Positions 47,396-57,949 of a stretch of 64,000 nucleotides of DNA are shown here, piece by piece. Made by a program: the position numbers and the translations under genes. Position 1 is the first letter of the stretch; every line of letters begins with the position of its first letter. Under the pieces are notes generated by a model. That model searched no databases and was not told where the DNA came from. It saw only the letters and a program-made list of their open reading frames with translations. Origin of the DNA: Apium graveolens (taxonomy: Eukaryota > Streptophyta > Magnoliopsida > Apiales > Apiaceae); contig NC_133647.1 in assembly GCF_009905375.1 (NCBI RefSeq), positions 136,705,263 to 136,769,262 on the forward strand, written 5' to 3'.

Positions 47396-49491
47396 CCATA
47401 TCCATATATAAACAAAATCTACTCGGGATCCTCGACTCCCGGTTTTAGAAAATATTTTCACCTTTGGGTCCCTATACTAAGGGTATATGCAAGATACCGC
47501 TATCCTCTAGCATAGGTATTATCAACTGAACCAACAGATATATATTTCAAGAATATGAAATAGGCATGCATATATACCATATCACATGCTACAATATATC
47601 GCAAGAATTTGCTAAATAACCAATATGCATTTTATCGCAAGATCATGCATATACAAATGTATACATCACAACAACAGTATAACGGATAGAATACTTGCCT
47701 GAGCGACTTGGGGGTGAGAAAGGCTCGGGACGAGTCTGATAACCTATAAACAACAAGTAAGTTGGAATTAAACCAAAATCACTTGTAAATCTATACTATA
47801 ACTAACTTAGACTCTAACGCTTGTTTTGCGCTCACCGATTCGCTTAAGTCACTCGGGTACCCTCGGCTCCACCATTTTTAATAATTTAACCTTTACGAGT
47901 TTTAAAGCGATTCCTTCGCGAATGACTTACCAACTGCCTAACACACTTACCATAAATGTTTCACACATTAAATAACCCTTTTTGGTCTTTAACCTACATT
48001 CCAAAGTAAGGCGAGGGAAAAAGTTTCGTTCGCGAAACGCCGTTACTTGAAACGGTCGTTTCTCCTAAACCGTAAATCGGAATCGAACGAACTACATATC
48101 AAAACGAAGCTCGTAACATGAGCTATCTAAACATGGCAGTGGTCACAATCTAGCAGGGGGTTCTCGGGTCCTAATGCTATGCACAAAAACAGTCCAAAGA
48201 AAATCGGACGTTACGACGGCTATGTTTACGTGATTTCCAAATTTTAACCCATTCATAAACAACCCAAATCAACCTCAAATCCAACATACAACCATCCTCC
48301 ATCCTTATCACATCATAACCACCCCAACCAATTCAATTTAATCTTTCATACTTATGCTTAAACTTAACTTTAATCATTCTTAAGCTCTTTTAAATCAAAA
48401 CCACAATAATTACCATTCCATTCACTACCATACCAAATCTCAAACTCTAAATCATAACAACAAGATACAATATCAACCCACTACTCAAAATCACCTTATA
48501 ATATATATGAACCTAGGGTTTGGAAATGGTATACCTTCCTTGAAGTGGTGGGTGGAGCTAGGAAGCCTTAAGAAGCTTTGAGAAGCCTTAGGAAAGCTTG
48601 GATCTTCAAGAAAACAAGAAAAAGTTCAAGTTAAAAACTTGAAAACACTATTCATTGTCTTCTTCTTTGATTAAATGAAGAAGTTAGAGAAAGAATTAAT
48701 GGCTTAAACTCATGATATAGCCATAACTAAGCATAAAGATGATTAGGGAATTTTCTTACCAATTTAGGATGCTTGGATCTTGATTTTGAAAAATCTTGCC
48801 TTTAAAAAAAGTAAAAAGCCGAGAGCTAAGATGAAGAACAATTGCCTTGGTTGTTTTTTATTTTTGATGAAATGATTTTGCTAGCTTGGTTGGCTTGATT
48901 TGTATTTGATTTAGCAAATTACTACCTTGCCCTTGAATTTGTGTGGTCCTTATTCAACCACACCTCCTTCCTTCCCATGTCATGCTTACCTCATCCTCAT
49001 GATGTCATCCTTCCTTCCTTGTCTTCTTTCTATTAGTTGGATGACATCATTCCCATTAATCCCTTTGATTAACTTCCTAATCGTTTGCCTAATGACCGCT
49101 GATCTGTTATACGGTTCGCTTAACTTTCGTTCTCGTTTATCGTTTGAAGGATCATACCCGGGATCTTATTACTTAGGTTCCCTTAACCTTTCTCAATACA
49201 TTATATTCCTTTTTATGATCCTCTATCATAATCCTTTAATTTAAATCCTTTTTATCCTGTTATCTTATACTCAATTCTCTCCGTATCTTGTGGATTTCCG
49301 GGAAAAACCAAAGTGTTCGGATTTGGATTCTGACGATCTTTACATACACTTATATCCCATATAAAGTACTAATAAAATCTCAGAATATCAATATCAGAAC
49401 CCCTACATAGTGTGGCATGAAAAGTTTTCTCATTCAGCAAAAACACTATTCATAAGGGTTTCAAAATTTCTCAAAAATTGGGGTTATTACA
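45263..49491 (-). repeat. 5' LTR of the young gypsy element (right copy)
   Basis: Nearly identical to the left LTR. Seen differences include T/C at about 36220 against 45880, A/C in the TCATTC(A/C)CAAATAC stretch, and a longer AT run around 47355-47395. Confidence 0.9.
47034..47300. repeat. Minisatellite in the right LTR (five units of 51-57 bp)
   Basis: Same array as 37374-37640 with only a few base differences. Confidence 0.75.
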
Positions 49492-49496
49492 GATAT
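49492..49496. repeat. Target site duplication GATAT, right
   Basis: Matches 35599-35603. Confidence 0.85.
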
Positions 49497-49682
49497 CCCA
49501 TACATATTCTATAGTGTAATATTCAACAAAGATGAAGAAGATGACTATGGGCACCACGATGAATTCCGTTAGCTCCAACCTATTAGGTAAAATTTGATAT
49601 TTAGGTCACCAGTTTCAAAAAAAGTTATAATTTTGGCCATCACACAAAGGTAGCTGACCAGAATTTATATTGATGCATGCAG

Positions 49683-49763
49683 CCCCAGAACATAGTACCA
49701 GCCGCTCCTGCTAAAGAGCTTGCAAACCGTGCAACATAGAGGAAGAAAAAGAATCTCCACAAG
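49683..49763 (+). pseudogene. Exon-like fragment with in-frame stop
   Basis: A TGATGCATGCAG acceptor and an AAG/GTTAAA donor bound 27 codons that read PQNIVPAAPAKELANRAT, a TAG, then RKKKNLHK. The Ala/Pro then Lys-rich composition looks protein-like rather than random. I do not recognise the family. It lies 110 bp after the EF-hand stop, so it may be part of another gene piece moved with it. Confidence 0.25.
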
Positions 49764-50089
49764 GTTAAACATATTGCTCATCAGTTTCGAAATGTACTAA
49801 TCTAGTATGTCTTCCTACTGAGGTTTCTTAACAATAGACTTAATATTTGGATTGCACATGTACTAAGGTTTGTAATGTGTTGCAAAACCAGCTTACTAGT
49901 GCACACAACTTTGTATCATAATAGGGGGAACTAGTGTGACTCATGATTTGGTTGATCCGATCTTGCTAAAAATCATGTAAATATGTCATCAAAGAATCCT
50001 TGTAATTTGCACTAGCAGTGTAGAATTTCAAATATATATTATTCTCAGATCTTCCCATTGCAGCATCCTATTCAAAAACAGAAATAGTG
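49764..50089. other. Noncoding DNA, no gene seen
   Basis: No supported ORF, repeat end or splice-bounded frame. Confidence 0.4.
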
Positions 50090-50688
50090 CTTAAATACTC
50101 GGATGCAAACACGCATTTTAATGAATTAATATTAATATCAAAAAAATAATTGTACATCACTTTTAATGAATAAATATTGATATCTCAAAAGCAATTATAC
50201 ATCACTTTTAAAGAAGAAAAACTGATGTCAAAAAAGTTAATGTACATCGCTTTTCTTAAAAATACTGATGTCAAAGACTGACATTTTCAAGTCTAAATGG
50301 TACATAGACATCACTTTGATTAGGATAAAACTGATGTCTATGTTCCACTATAGACATCACCCTTTACTTAAGAAATTGATGTTTAATATCTTATTTTACA
50401 TCACATAAATGAAATTATTCGATGTCTATGTGGAAAAAAATATAACTCATTGTATATTTAATATGTTGTAATAGGTGTAATTTATTTATAAAATTATTTA
50501 TTTCTAACATTTTTTGTAAAAAAACAATGCATGGACATCAGCTTTTTTTCCAGAAACGATGTCTAATCGAGTAAAGACGTCGCGTTTTAACCGATGTCTA
50601 GAATGGACATCACAGACATCAACATCGGTTGCTAAACAACAAAGACATTGGCCAAAAACCGATGTCTATTGACATTTTTCTAGTAGTG
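50090..50688 (-). mobile_element. CACTA element end with subterminal repeats
   Basis: The terminus, read on the minus strand, is CACTACTAGAAAAATGTCAA, a common plant CACTA end, at 50688. The 600 bp before it hold many TGATGTC and ACATCACTTTT motifs in both orientations, spaced 20-60 bp. No matching opposite end was found, so the element is truncated or extends beyond what I can trace. Confidence 0.6.
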
Positions 50689-51450
50689 TTTACTTAACGT
50701 TAAACATTCTTTCTCTCTTCTATCAAACGGATATTTAAACTTTGAAAACCATCCTAACTAATTTAAACGTTAGAATTAGATTCTAACTGTTGTAAATTGT
50801 TGAGATTGTTTTGAACGTTAATGTATGTTTATATATGAGGTTACTTGTAGTTTTTATGATGTACTAGTTGAAGCAAGAACACTCTCAACTCACTGAACTT
50901 TATTGATTCTAAAATACTCTTGAGCTCTTAATTATATATATACGTATATCTTAGAGAGTCTGTAGTTTGAGTTGTAATCACTTTATCATTCGATTTGTAT
51001 TGTTCAATTTGTATTGATTAGTTGCTCGATAGTTGGCTAAAGGAAACAAGGGTTTGGTGAACTAGTGCTAGAGAAGTTTGTACTACCGGTAGTATAGTAC
51101 TTAAAGGAGAGTTTCAAAACCAGGATTTCAGCAAGCCATTATCAGCAGCTGGGATAAAGGGAGATATAATATTGTATCTTGTAATTGTTAACTGATTCAA
51201 TAATATATTCTCTTACCAAGTTGGCAGGGGACCATGACGTAGACCACAGGGGATTAGGGGTCCAACCTCAGTAAAATTCTTGTGTGTTCTTATTACTTTT
51301 CTGCATACTATTTTCTAAACTGCATTTAGTCATCTCAGTTTACTATCATTGTAAAATTATTGAACTGTTTATAAAATCTCAGTAAGCTATTATGGGGTAA
51401 TTTTTAAAACTTATCTTAGTTAGCCATATTCACCTATTCACCCCGTCTAC
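50689..51450 (+). repeat. Probable LTR remnant
   Basis: The block contains promoter and leader-like DNA, a TTGTAATTGTTAACTGATTC stretch before ACCATGACGTAGACCACAGG, and ends near TATTCACCCCGTCTACG, which resembles the 3' end of several plant Copia LTRs. Ends and partner LTR are not found. Confidence 0.35.
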
Positions 51451-54340
51451 GTGTATTTTCAAGTTGAAATTTATTTTTCTATTTTATTTTGAATATGTTA
51501 GTAGCAACTTATTTTGTTTTTCTATTTCGAATAAATTAAAATAAGTTTTAATTATTATAAGTATTCTCCGTTTCGAATATGCCAGTACAATTTTTTTTAT
51601 TTTGAATAAACTAAAATATTTTTTATTATTAAAGGCTTACCTAAAATTTAGGACTTTACACTCGAGAGCAACGGCGTGCAAAATTAAATAAAAAAAAGAA
51701 CCTTAAGGTAAAAAATATTGAAGATTGTACGTGAAAGGTCTATCGATTATTTTAACTCCATGGTCATGGGTCTTTACTGGTTTGCATGCAAGGAATTGTT
51801 TAAATATCAAATATTTTTGAAAAATCTTTATTTATATATATTGTTGTAATTTAATTTTCCTTTTATATTTCTAATATATTAGTAGTAATTTATTTTTCTT
51901 TTCTATTGCGAATAGGTTAAAATTAGTTATAATTATTATAAGTCTTTTTTAATTTTGAATATGTTAGTAGCAATTTTTTCCTTTTCTATTTTAAATAATT
52001 TGAAATAAGTTTTGTTATTATAAGTTTCGAATATAAATTTAATAAAATTCTAGTTCTAAATAAACTTGAATTTTATTTCAATTTCTACATGAACTTGGAT
52101 TTTATTTTTTAAAATATAGAACCTAAATAAAGAAATTTTTATACTCTATATAAACTTGGATTTTATTTGTACTTTTACATGTACTTGGTTTTATTTTTTA
52201 AAATATCGGACATAAAGTAGGAAGTTCTAACTTTTTAGTTAACTTCAAATTTAAATAGGAAATTACAATTTATGTTATTTGAGAAAAAGGTAAAAATTTG
52301 TCTAAATAAATTCTATATATAATTGACTTCTAAATATTTATTTTCTTTCCTATTAATTCGAATTTATTCGAATGAACAAATTCTAAATAAGATTGATTTC
52401 TAAATATTTATTATTTTCCCTATTAATTCAAAATAATTCGAATAAACAAATTTTAAATAGGATTAAATTCTGAATATTTATTATCTTTCCTTTTATACAT
52501 TCGAATTAATAGGAACTCCCGGAGTTTCAATTTTATTATCTTTCCTATTAATTCGAATGTATAAAAGGAAATTTAATTTTATTGAATTAAAATTGAGAAA
52601 CTCTATAAAAATAGATAAATAATTTTTAAATAATTCTTGAGCTCCCGGAGTTTTCTATTTAATTATATATTATTTTGAGTAAGTTATATAAATAGATTGA
52701 AACGATATGAGAGGCGATCACGTCTTCTACTTTCAGTAAGAAATATAATGATATAATGATTTTGAAAAATACTGAGAGATATGCGTTTCTTTGTAATATT
52801 TCTTTATCTAAAAATGAAAAGAAAAGTTTTAAGAAAATATAAGATATTAAATTATTTTACGAGAAAGATGAGAAGTGGGAATAAATAAAGAAATGTATCA
52901 AAATATAACACACAAAAAGTTTTAGAAGAAAATTATGATAGTAAGTTTATATCAAAAATTTAAATCAAACATGTTAAAGAAACTTAAAATAATATCAGGA
53001 ATGATGATAAATATTTATATATACATGTCTTTGTAATATGTCATAAGCTTAGGAATATATACAAGTAAGTTGATTTTAAGAGAAAGAGAAGAAATGATAT
53101 TAAAAAAATACGATAATATCAAGATGGTAAGTTTATTTAATGAAAATATAAAAGTTTTAGGAAAATATTATGAACTCAAGTTGATTTGAAAAATCTTAAT
53201 TATAGATGTTTTGGGAGAATATTATGATGGTTAGTTGATTTCAAGAATCCTAATTAAAGATGTTGTAGAGACTTTAGGAGAATATTAGGAATGCTCATAA
53301 TATATTTAGGAGAATATAAAGTAAATATAGTTTTGATATTTAATAACTCAAAAAATTGAGAAAATTAAAAAAATTAAAAAAATAATATATTTAGGAGAAT
53401 ATAAAGTAAATGTATTAATAACGATATGCCGAATAAATTTGATATTTTGACAGTATGCACCCAATAGTTTTATAGTTTATATTAAATTTTTAATTTTTTT
53501 AAATCTACACAAAACATAAATTATAAAATTAAATAAAAAAATAAAACATGTAATGGACAAACTTTCTAGTCGGGCATTATTTTTAAAGATTTTGAAACAA
53601 AAACCCAAAATTAATTCTATAAAAATCGATCCATACCAAAATCAAATGGTATCAAAACTATCCAACTCTTGAACTCAAATATAAACATAATACTCCATCA
53701 TTTTTAGTAGAATATTAAAATCTAAACAAAACTAATTATTAAAATAGAAAATTTTGATTGCGTAGTTGAGTTCCGTGGATATTGAGAAAAAAATGTCAAA
53801 TCGCATTTCATGCATTTTAGAGTTTTTAACTATCAGATATTTTAGCTAATATATTTCTAAAATTAGACATAAGAACATGGATCAAATAAAATATTTATTA
53901 ACACTAAAAAGTACAAAAATTTAGAAAACTTATAGTCTTAATAAGGAATTATATATAAATATTAAAATAAAAATAAAAAATTATAATTTATGAAGATTTT
54001 TTAAACACGTATATATGGCAATATAAATAGCTTTTTAAATATATACAATTTTAAATATTTGCACAACATTTAAAATAAATTGATTTAAAGGAAGTCTTAT
54101 TTTTTATTTGGCTTTAGAATTCTACGAGGAATATTTATATCTTTTTATTTTTCTAGTTAAAAAAATATTAACTACTATTATCATAAAAAATATATTTTCT
54201 AAAAATATTATATAAATACGGGGTGCACTTTGTAATAATATAAATTAAAAAAAATTATTATGATTTAACCGAAGAAATGTTACTAATAACCGTATTCTTA
54301 ACAAAAATTGTTGAAAAGGATAGAATATGTAACAAAATAT
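51451..54340. other. Very AT-rich DNA, no gene seen
   Basis: Nearly 2.9 kb of A/T-dominated DNA with short repeated phrases such as AACTTGGATTTTATTT (near 52090, 52147 and 52185). It contains one perfect inverted repeat (separate entry). No supported ORF. Confidence 0.5.
52486..52571. repeat. Perfect 30-bp inverted repeat with 26-bp loop
   Basis: The left arm 52486-52515 (TTTCCTTTTATACATTCGAA...) is the exact reverse complement of 52542-52571. The loop holds CTCCCGGAGTT, repeated at about 52642. RNA or single-stranded DNA would fold to a strong hairpin. Confidence 0.85.
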
Positions 54341-54404
54341 AGTGAGCCCGTAGGATTTACCGAGCGCACGCAGGCGCTAGCCTGCGGGTTACCTACGATA
54401 AAAC
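54341..54404 (+). mobile_element. SINE-like 3' fragment
   Basis: GTGAGCCCGTAGGATTTACC, then GCGCACGCAGG and CCTACGATAAAAC. Same tail as 25772-25865 with changes in the middle. Confidence 0.45.
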
Positions 54405-54789
54405 AAATAATATAAAATTCAGGGATGCATTCTACAAAAATTAAAATTTTAAAACTAAATCGAAAAAAGTGAATATTTATAAGGGATGCAGTGTGCAATT
54501 TACTCTTATAAAAATTACACAACAAAATGTTAAAAAATTTTCAAATTTATCTTTAAAATTTTGTAGTAAATTTTTATTTAATAATATACTGTATAGATAT
54601 CCTTAAACAAATTCAAGAAAATATTTCACCCAAGAAAGCCTTTGGTCTCTACTTGGGAGATTTCAAATTTAATTCCTCTTCATATCTTTAATTTCTACAT
54701 AAATAGGCTTTTGTATGGTGCAAAAATACATAGCACAACCCACCGTCAAAACAGACGGTCCATATTTTTTGAGGAATAAATCTGACCGC

Positions 54790-55440
54790 TAAAACTTAGT
54801 CAGTTGTGAATGTAAATGTTAAAATCAAGATGTAGTATTTTCAGAGATGTTAGGTTATATGAATAATACCAATGCACGTGACACTGCATAGTTACTCTAT
54901 GAACTCGACCATAGAAGTAATTAGTAACCATTATATACAATGCACGTTTACAAATTCTTTCGTTGACAAAACTAAAAACTCCAGTTTTTGATCCTTCAAT
55001 TAATGGTGGTAGTCCAAGATAATTATTGTTCTTTATATCATTAAACACCCCAAGAGTTTCACACAATATTGATGCCTAACCCTCCAAACATTCGGACTAT
55101 AAACCACTCCAGATTTTTGAAAATAATTAAAATGAACCAACCATTATTCTTACTTTTTAATAAAGTCTTTACAGCTAATACTTGTTCTCAATTTACCTTA
55201 AAGTAAAGAAAACTGTCATCTGCAAATCAAAGATGACTCACAAATGGGGCACTTAGGTTAATGGAGCATCCATTCGTACACCCATCACTCGAAGTTTGGT
55301 CAGTAACATTCGAGAGGCCTCTCACGCAAAGGAGAAATAACTACGGGGATAATAGATCACCTTGAGGTAAGCCTCATTTTGATTTAATTGGGCCAATAGA
55401 TAAGTCGTTGAAACACAAGTCATAGGATATTGTAGTCACA
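54790..55440 (-). pseudogene. LINE reverse transcriptase relic
   Basis: Minus-strand fragments occur in the correct order: GLPQGDLLSP then LFLLCVRGLSN (about 55370-55310), SHL-stop-FADDSFLYFKVN (about 55230-55195, polymerase FADD active site), then, in the open stretch 55066-54800, LGVFNDIKNNNYLGLPPLIE and VFSFVNERICKR. This is the plant L1-type non-LTR reverse transcriptase, palm to thumb. Stops and frameshifts separate the parts. The endonuclease and ORF1 are not present. It would copy LINE RNA at a nicked target; this copy is dead. Confidence 0.75.
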
Positions 55441-55494
55441 AATAGCATCACCCAATTCACCTACTTCGAACAAAAACCAATTTGAATCATAAGA

Positions 55495-56760
55495 TTCTGT
55501 AGAATTTACAGAATTTGGTAGATGAATTGTTGCAGAAGTGGTTTATTCGTGAAAGCATGAATCCATTTATGGTACTTGCATTGCTAGTGCTGAAGAAAGA
55601 CGGTAGTTGAAAAATATGTGTTGAAAGTAGAGTCATAAATAAGATATCGTGAGATATAGTTGCAATTTTTCATGTATGGATAACATGTTAAACATGTTGG
55701 AGGGTTGTATATTATTTGCAAAGATAAATTTATGAAGTGTGTATCATCATATTCAAGTGAAACAATGACTGAAAAATAAAGGCCTTCAATATGAAAGATG
55801 AATTTTATGAGTAGATGTTGATGGCTTTCAAATTATATAAAGATCCAAGCACTTTCATGCGAATAATAAATCATATATTATGTCCTTATATTACGAAATC
55901 CATCATTAGAAGGTCATACTTTATTTAGAAAGTTCCTTTTATTCTAACGCACAAGTCTGATAGCTAAATAAGGTGGCTGGTGTGTGAGTTCTAGAGTCTC
56001 ATTTATTGGTTATCATGCAACAAGAAGTGGAGAGTTTTTAATTTATAAAAGAATTATATATCGTTATGATGAATTTGTTGAACGTGTGGTAAAGTGAGTC
56101 GGGGGAGAATAACATGTCCTTGATCGATTAGTATCTAGAGGTAATCAATTATGCATTCCTAAAAGTTCATTGCGCAAAAAAATAATTAGAAATTTTAATC
56201 GTGATGGACTATGTCGTCATCTGACGCGTGATAAGACGATAAGTGCTAAGTAAGAGATGTTTTTGGCCTCAACTCAAACATGTAGAAAAGTTCTATAACG
56301 AATTCTCTACCTAATTTTGTAAAATCTGAGTTTCTTTTATAGTCATCCTAAAACAAATTTGTATTGGATTAGGTAATATTAGCCCAAGATCAGTTCGTAA
56401 GTTGGTAAGCAAACATTTAGCAACACAAGTGTGGAAGTATAAGATGAAGTAAAAAAACCGAGACTCAGAATGATATATACAAGAAGTATGTTGATATGAA
56501 GTGACGTCAAAAATTATTCAACGAAAGGACCCTGTGATGATTTTTCAAAAGAATGAGAGGTTTATTTTAGAAATTTAAGAAATTAAAGCCAAGTAAATAT
56601 GCTGAAATAAATTAATTAGATTTTTTATTTGGTTGATCTTTCCAGAGATACGAGTATTTCAAAAACTTTCAATGTAAAAGACCTACATGAGTTCCATGAT
56701 GACGTTCCTTTATATCCAAATTTAAATCGAGGTCGAATTTTTCAAAGGTGAGATGAACTA
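55495..56760 (+). pseudogene. Gypsy pol relic (reverse transcriptase to integrase end)
   Basis: Plus-strand pieces read LVDELLQKWFIRESMNPFMV and LALLVLKKDGS, then a stop, VINKIS, later FNMKDEFYE and LYKDPSTFMRIINHILCPYI (about 55505-55895). These follow the order of a gypsy reverse transcriptase. About 56215-56560 has broken RNase H/integrase-like words, and 56640-56760 has SKTFNVKDLHEFHDDVPLYP-like text followed by NLNRGRIFQ. Frames change often. The final part matches the minus-strand relic at 26057-26294, and the noncoding DNA to 57075 matches 25866-26056. Confidence 0.6.
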
Positions 56761-57079
56761 ATGGAGAACAAGAGGTTTTAGGTTAGGAAAAAAACATGAG
56801 AAAAGAAGGCATGAAAGTAAGCAATAAGTTAACAATATTATTATGCTTACAGGCTCCCTCATCATGTCAAAACAGTGGATTAAGATTGTGGTGCATGAAT
56901 ATGCTGAAAACTGCAAGATCATGTTACTTATATTTAATATTTTATTTTTCATTAAAAAATTTTTATTATCTTTGAGGGTTTTATCCTTAAGTAAATAGTA
57001 ATATGATGGTACAATAATATTAACAACAAACAATTCCCGAGAGTTTTTCGAATTCATGAATGCGTATCAGAATTTGTTC
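56761..57079 (+). repeat. 3' noncoding end of the gypsy relic
   Basis: It aligns with the reverse complement of 25868-26060 (for example GGCTCCCTCATCATG and GTTTTATCCTTAAGTAAATA). It is likely part of an LTR or 3' untranslated stretch. Confidence 0.5.
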
Positions 57080-57350
57080 TATCTTAGGAAACCCACATCC
57101 GCTACCCTTCGTGTGCGCACTGGGTAAATCCCACGGGTTCACGCAAGCCTGTAGCTACCCTTCGTGTGTGTACTGGGTAAACCACACGGGTTTACGCAAT
57201 CCTGTAAACCACGTGAATCAGGTAAATCACATTTAAGCGACAGGCTCTGGCTCAGGCTCAGGAGGCATAATCATAAATTCTCCTGCAGTTGGATTTGAAC
57301 CTATGAGAAAGAGGATAGTTATCCCCTCTTTAACTAACTAAGCCTATATA
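57080..57350 (-). mobile_element. tRNA-derived SINE with duplicated tail segment
   Basis: On the minus strand a tRNA-like head carries TTAGTTAGTTAAAGAGG (A-box-like, about 57325-57341) and GGTTCAAATCC (B box, 57291-57301). The body follows, then the block ending GTGGGTTTCCTAAGATAGAA shared with 25772-25865. A 53-bp segment is tandemly duplicated (57102-57154 and 57155-57207, plus-strand CTACCCTTCGTGTG starts). Pol III promoter boxes of this spacing mark a SINE rather than a functional tRNA, since no cloverleaf can be drawn. Confidence 0.6.
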
Positions 57351-57404
57351 ACCATATTTAAGTATTTCTTAGTATTATTCTTATGTCAATATTTCTTAAT
57401 ATTC

Positions 57405-57780
57405 ACTACAAGTAACAAGGCTAAATCCGACCGAAAAAATTGGTCGTATTTAGCTAATTTCGACCGAAAACGGTCGTTTTTAACTAAATTCGATCGATTT
57501 TGAAACAGTTGTTTTTAAGGGAGTCGGATTGAGGAGTACGGTCATTTTAATACTAAATTCCTCCGGTTAGTTATGATCGGATAAATACAACCGATTAAAT
57601 TTGACCCGATAAATTCGACCAAAAGTGGTAAAATTTAAATTTTCACTTAAAATTTGAAAATCCCGCCCAAAAAATTGAATTTTCTTAAAAATTTAAAAGG
57701 CCCGCCCATAACTTAATTTGACCGTATATAGTTAAAAATACGATTCTAAATTCGAATGTATTCAGTTGAATTAATGAAAA
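57405..57780 (+). mobile_element. CACTA-like end copy C (AAATTCGACC family)
   Basis: It starts CACTACAAGTAACAAGGCTA and carries CGACCG, TTGGTCG and AAATTCGACC motifs over 350 bp, as in copies A and B. The rest of the element is not traced; the AT-hook piece that follows may belong to it. Confidence 0.5.
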
Positions 57781-57949
57781 CCAGATTTAAAAAAAAGCTC
57801 GCGGGAAACCGGAAAATTTCTATATTCCGGTGATCATCAAGAATCCGGCCGCTCGACCAAAATACCATTACAAACAACCAATAACAACAGAAGATCATCT
57901 TGATAACCCAGAAAGAGCAGCAACATCTTGTTAAAAAAAACAACAACAT

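Larger units (their letters stand above)
35604..49491 (-). mobile_element. Complete gypsy (Tekay-like) retrotransposon, 13.9 kb, young but coding-dead
   Basis: Two LTRs of 4223 and 4229 bp (35604-39826 and 45263-49491) flank a 5.4-kb interior. The duplication GATAT occurs at 35599-35603 and 49492-49496. On the minus strand the LTR starts TGTAATAACCCC and ends GGGGGTGTTACA, with the primer binding site beside the right LTR and the polypurine tract beside the left one. By eye I count only about 15 substitutions plus an AT-microsatellite length change between the LTRs, so insertion was recent. The interior has no usable ORF on its coding strand, and its domains are out of order, so the copy must have moved with proteins from another element. 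Confidence 0.9.
35554..49572 (+). pseudogene. Last exon of an EF-hand (reticulocalbin-like) gene, split by a retrotransposon
   Basis: After an acceptor TTCCTGCAG (ends 35553) the frame reads ADADKDRRLTLAKMID and is cut at 35603 by the 13.9-kb insertion. It resumes at 49492 and continues PYIFYSVIF, then acidic residues, DYGHHDEFR and a TAG at 49570-49572. From memory of the family, plant EF-hand proteins of the reticulocalbin/calumenin type end with an EF-hand followed by a H/P-YVFYSAIF and HDEFR-like tail, and act in the secretory pathway; this is an inference. The 12-residue loop is altered: Gly at position 6 is Arg and Glu at position 12 is Lys, so calcium binding would be weak. No upstream exons were found in 32.5-35.5 kb, so this may have been a partial copy before the insertion. 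The range spans the insert; coding parts are 35554-35603 and 49497-49572. Confidence 0.6.

Noticed and set aside
57291..57344. A possible tRNA gene
   Set aside because: A and B boxes are present but no cloverleaf or anticodon arm can be drawn, and a SINE body follows.
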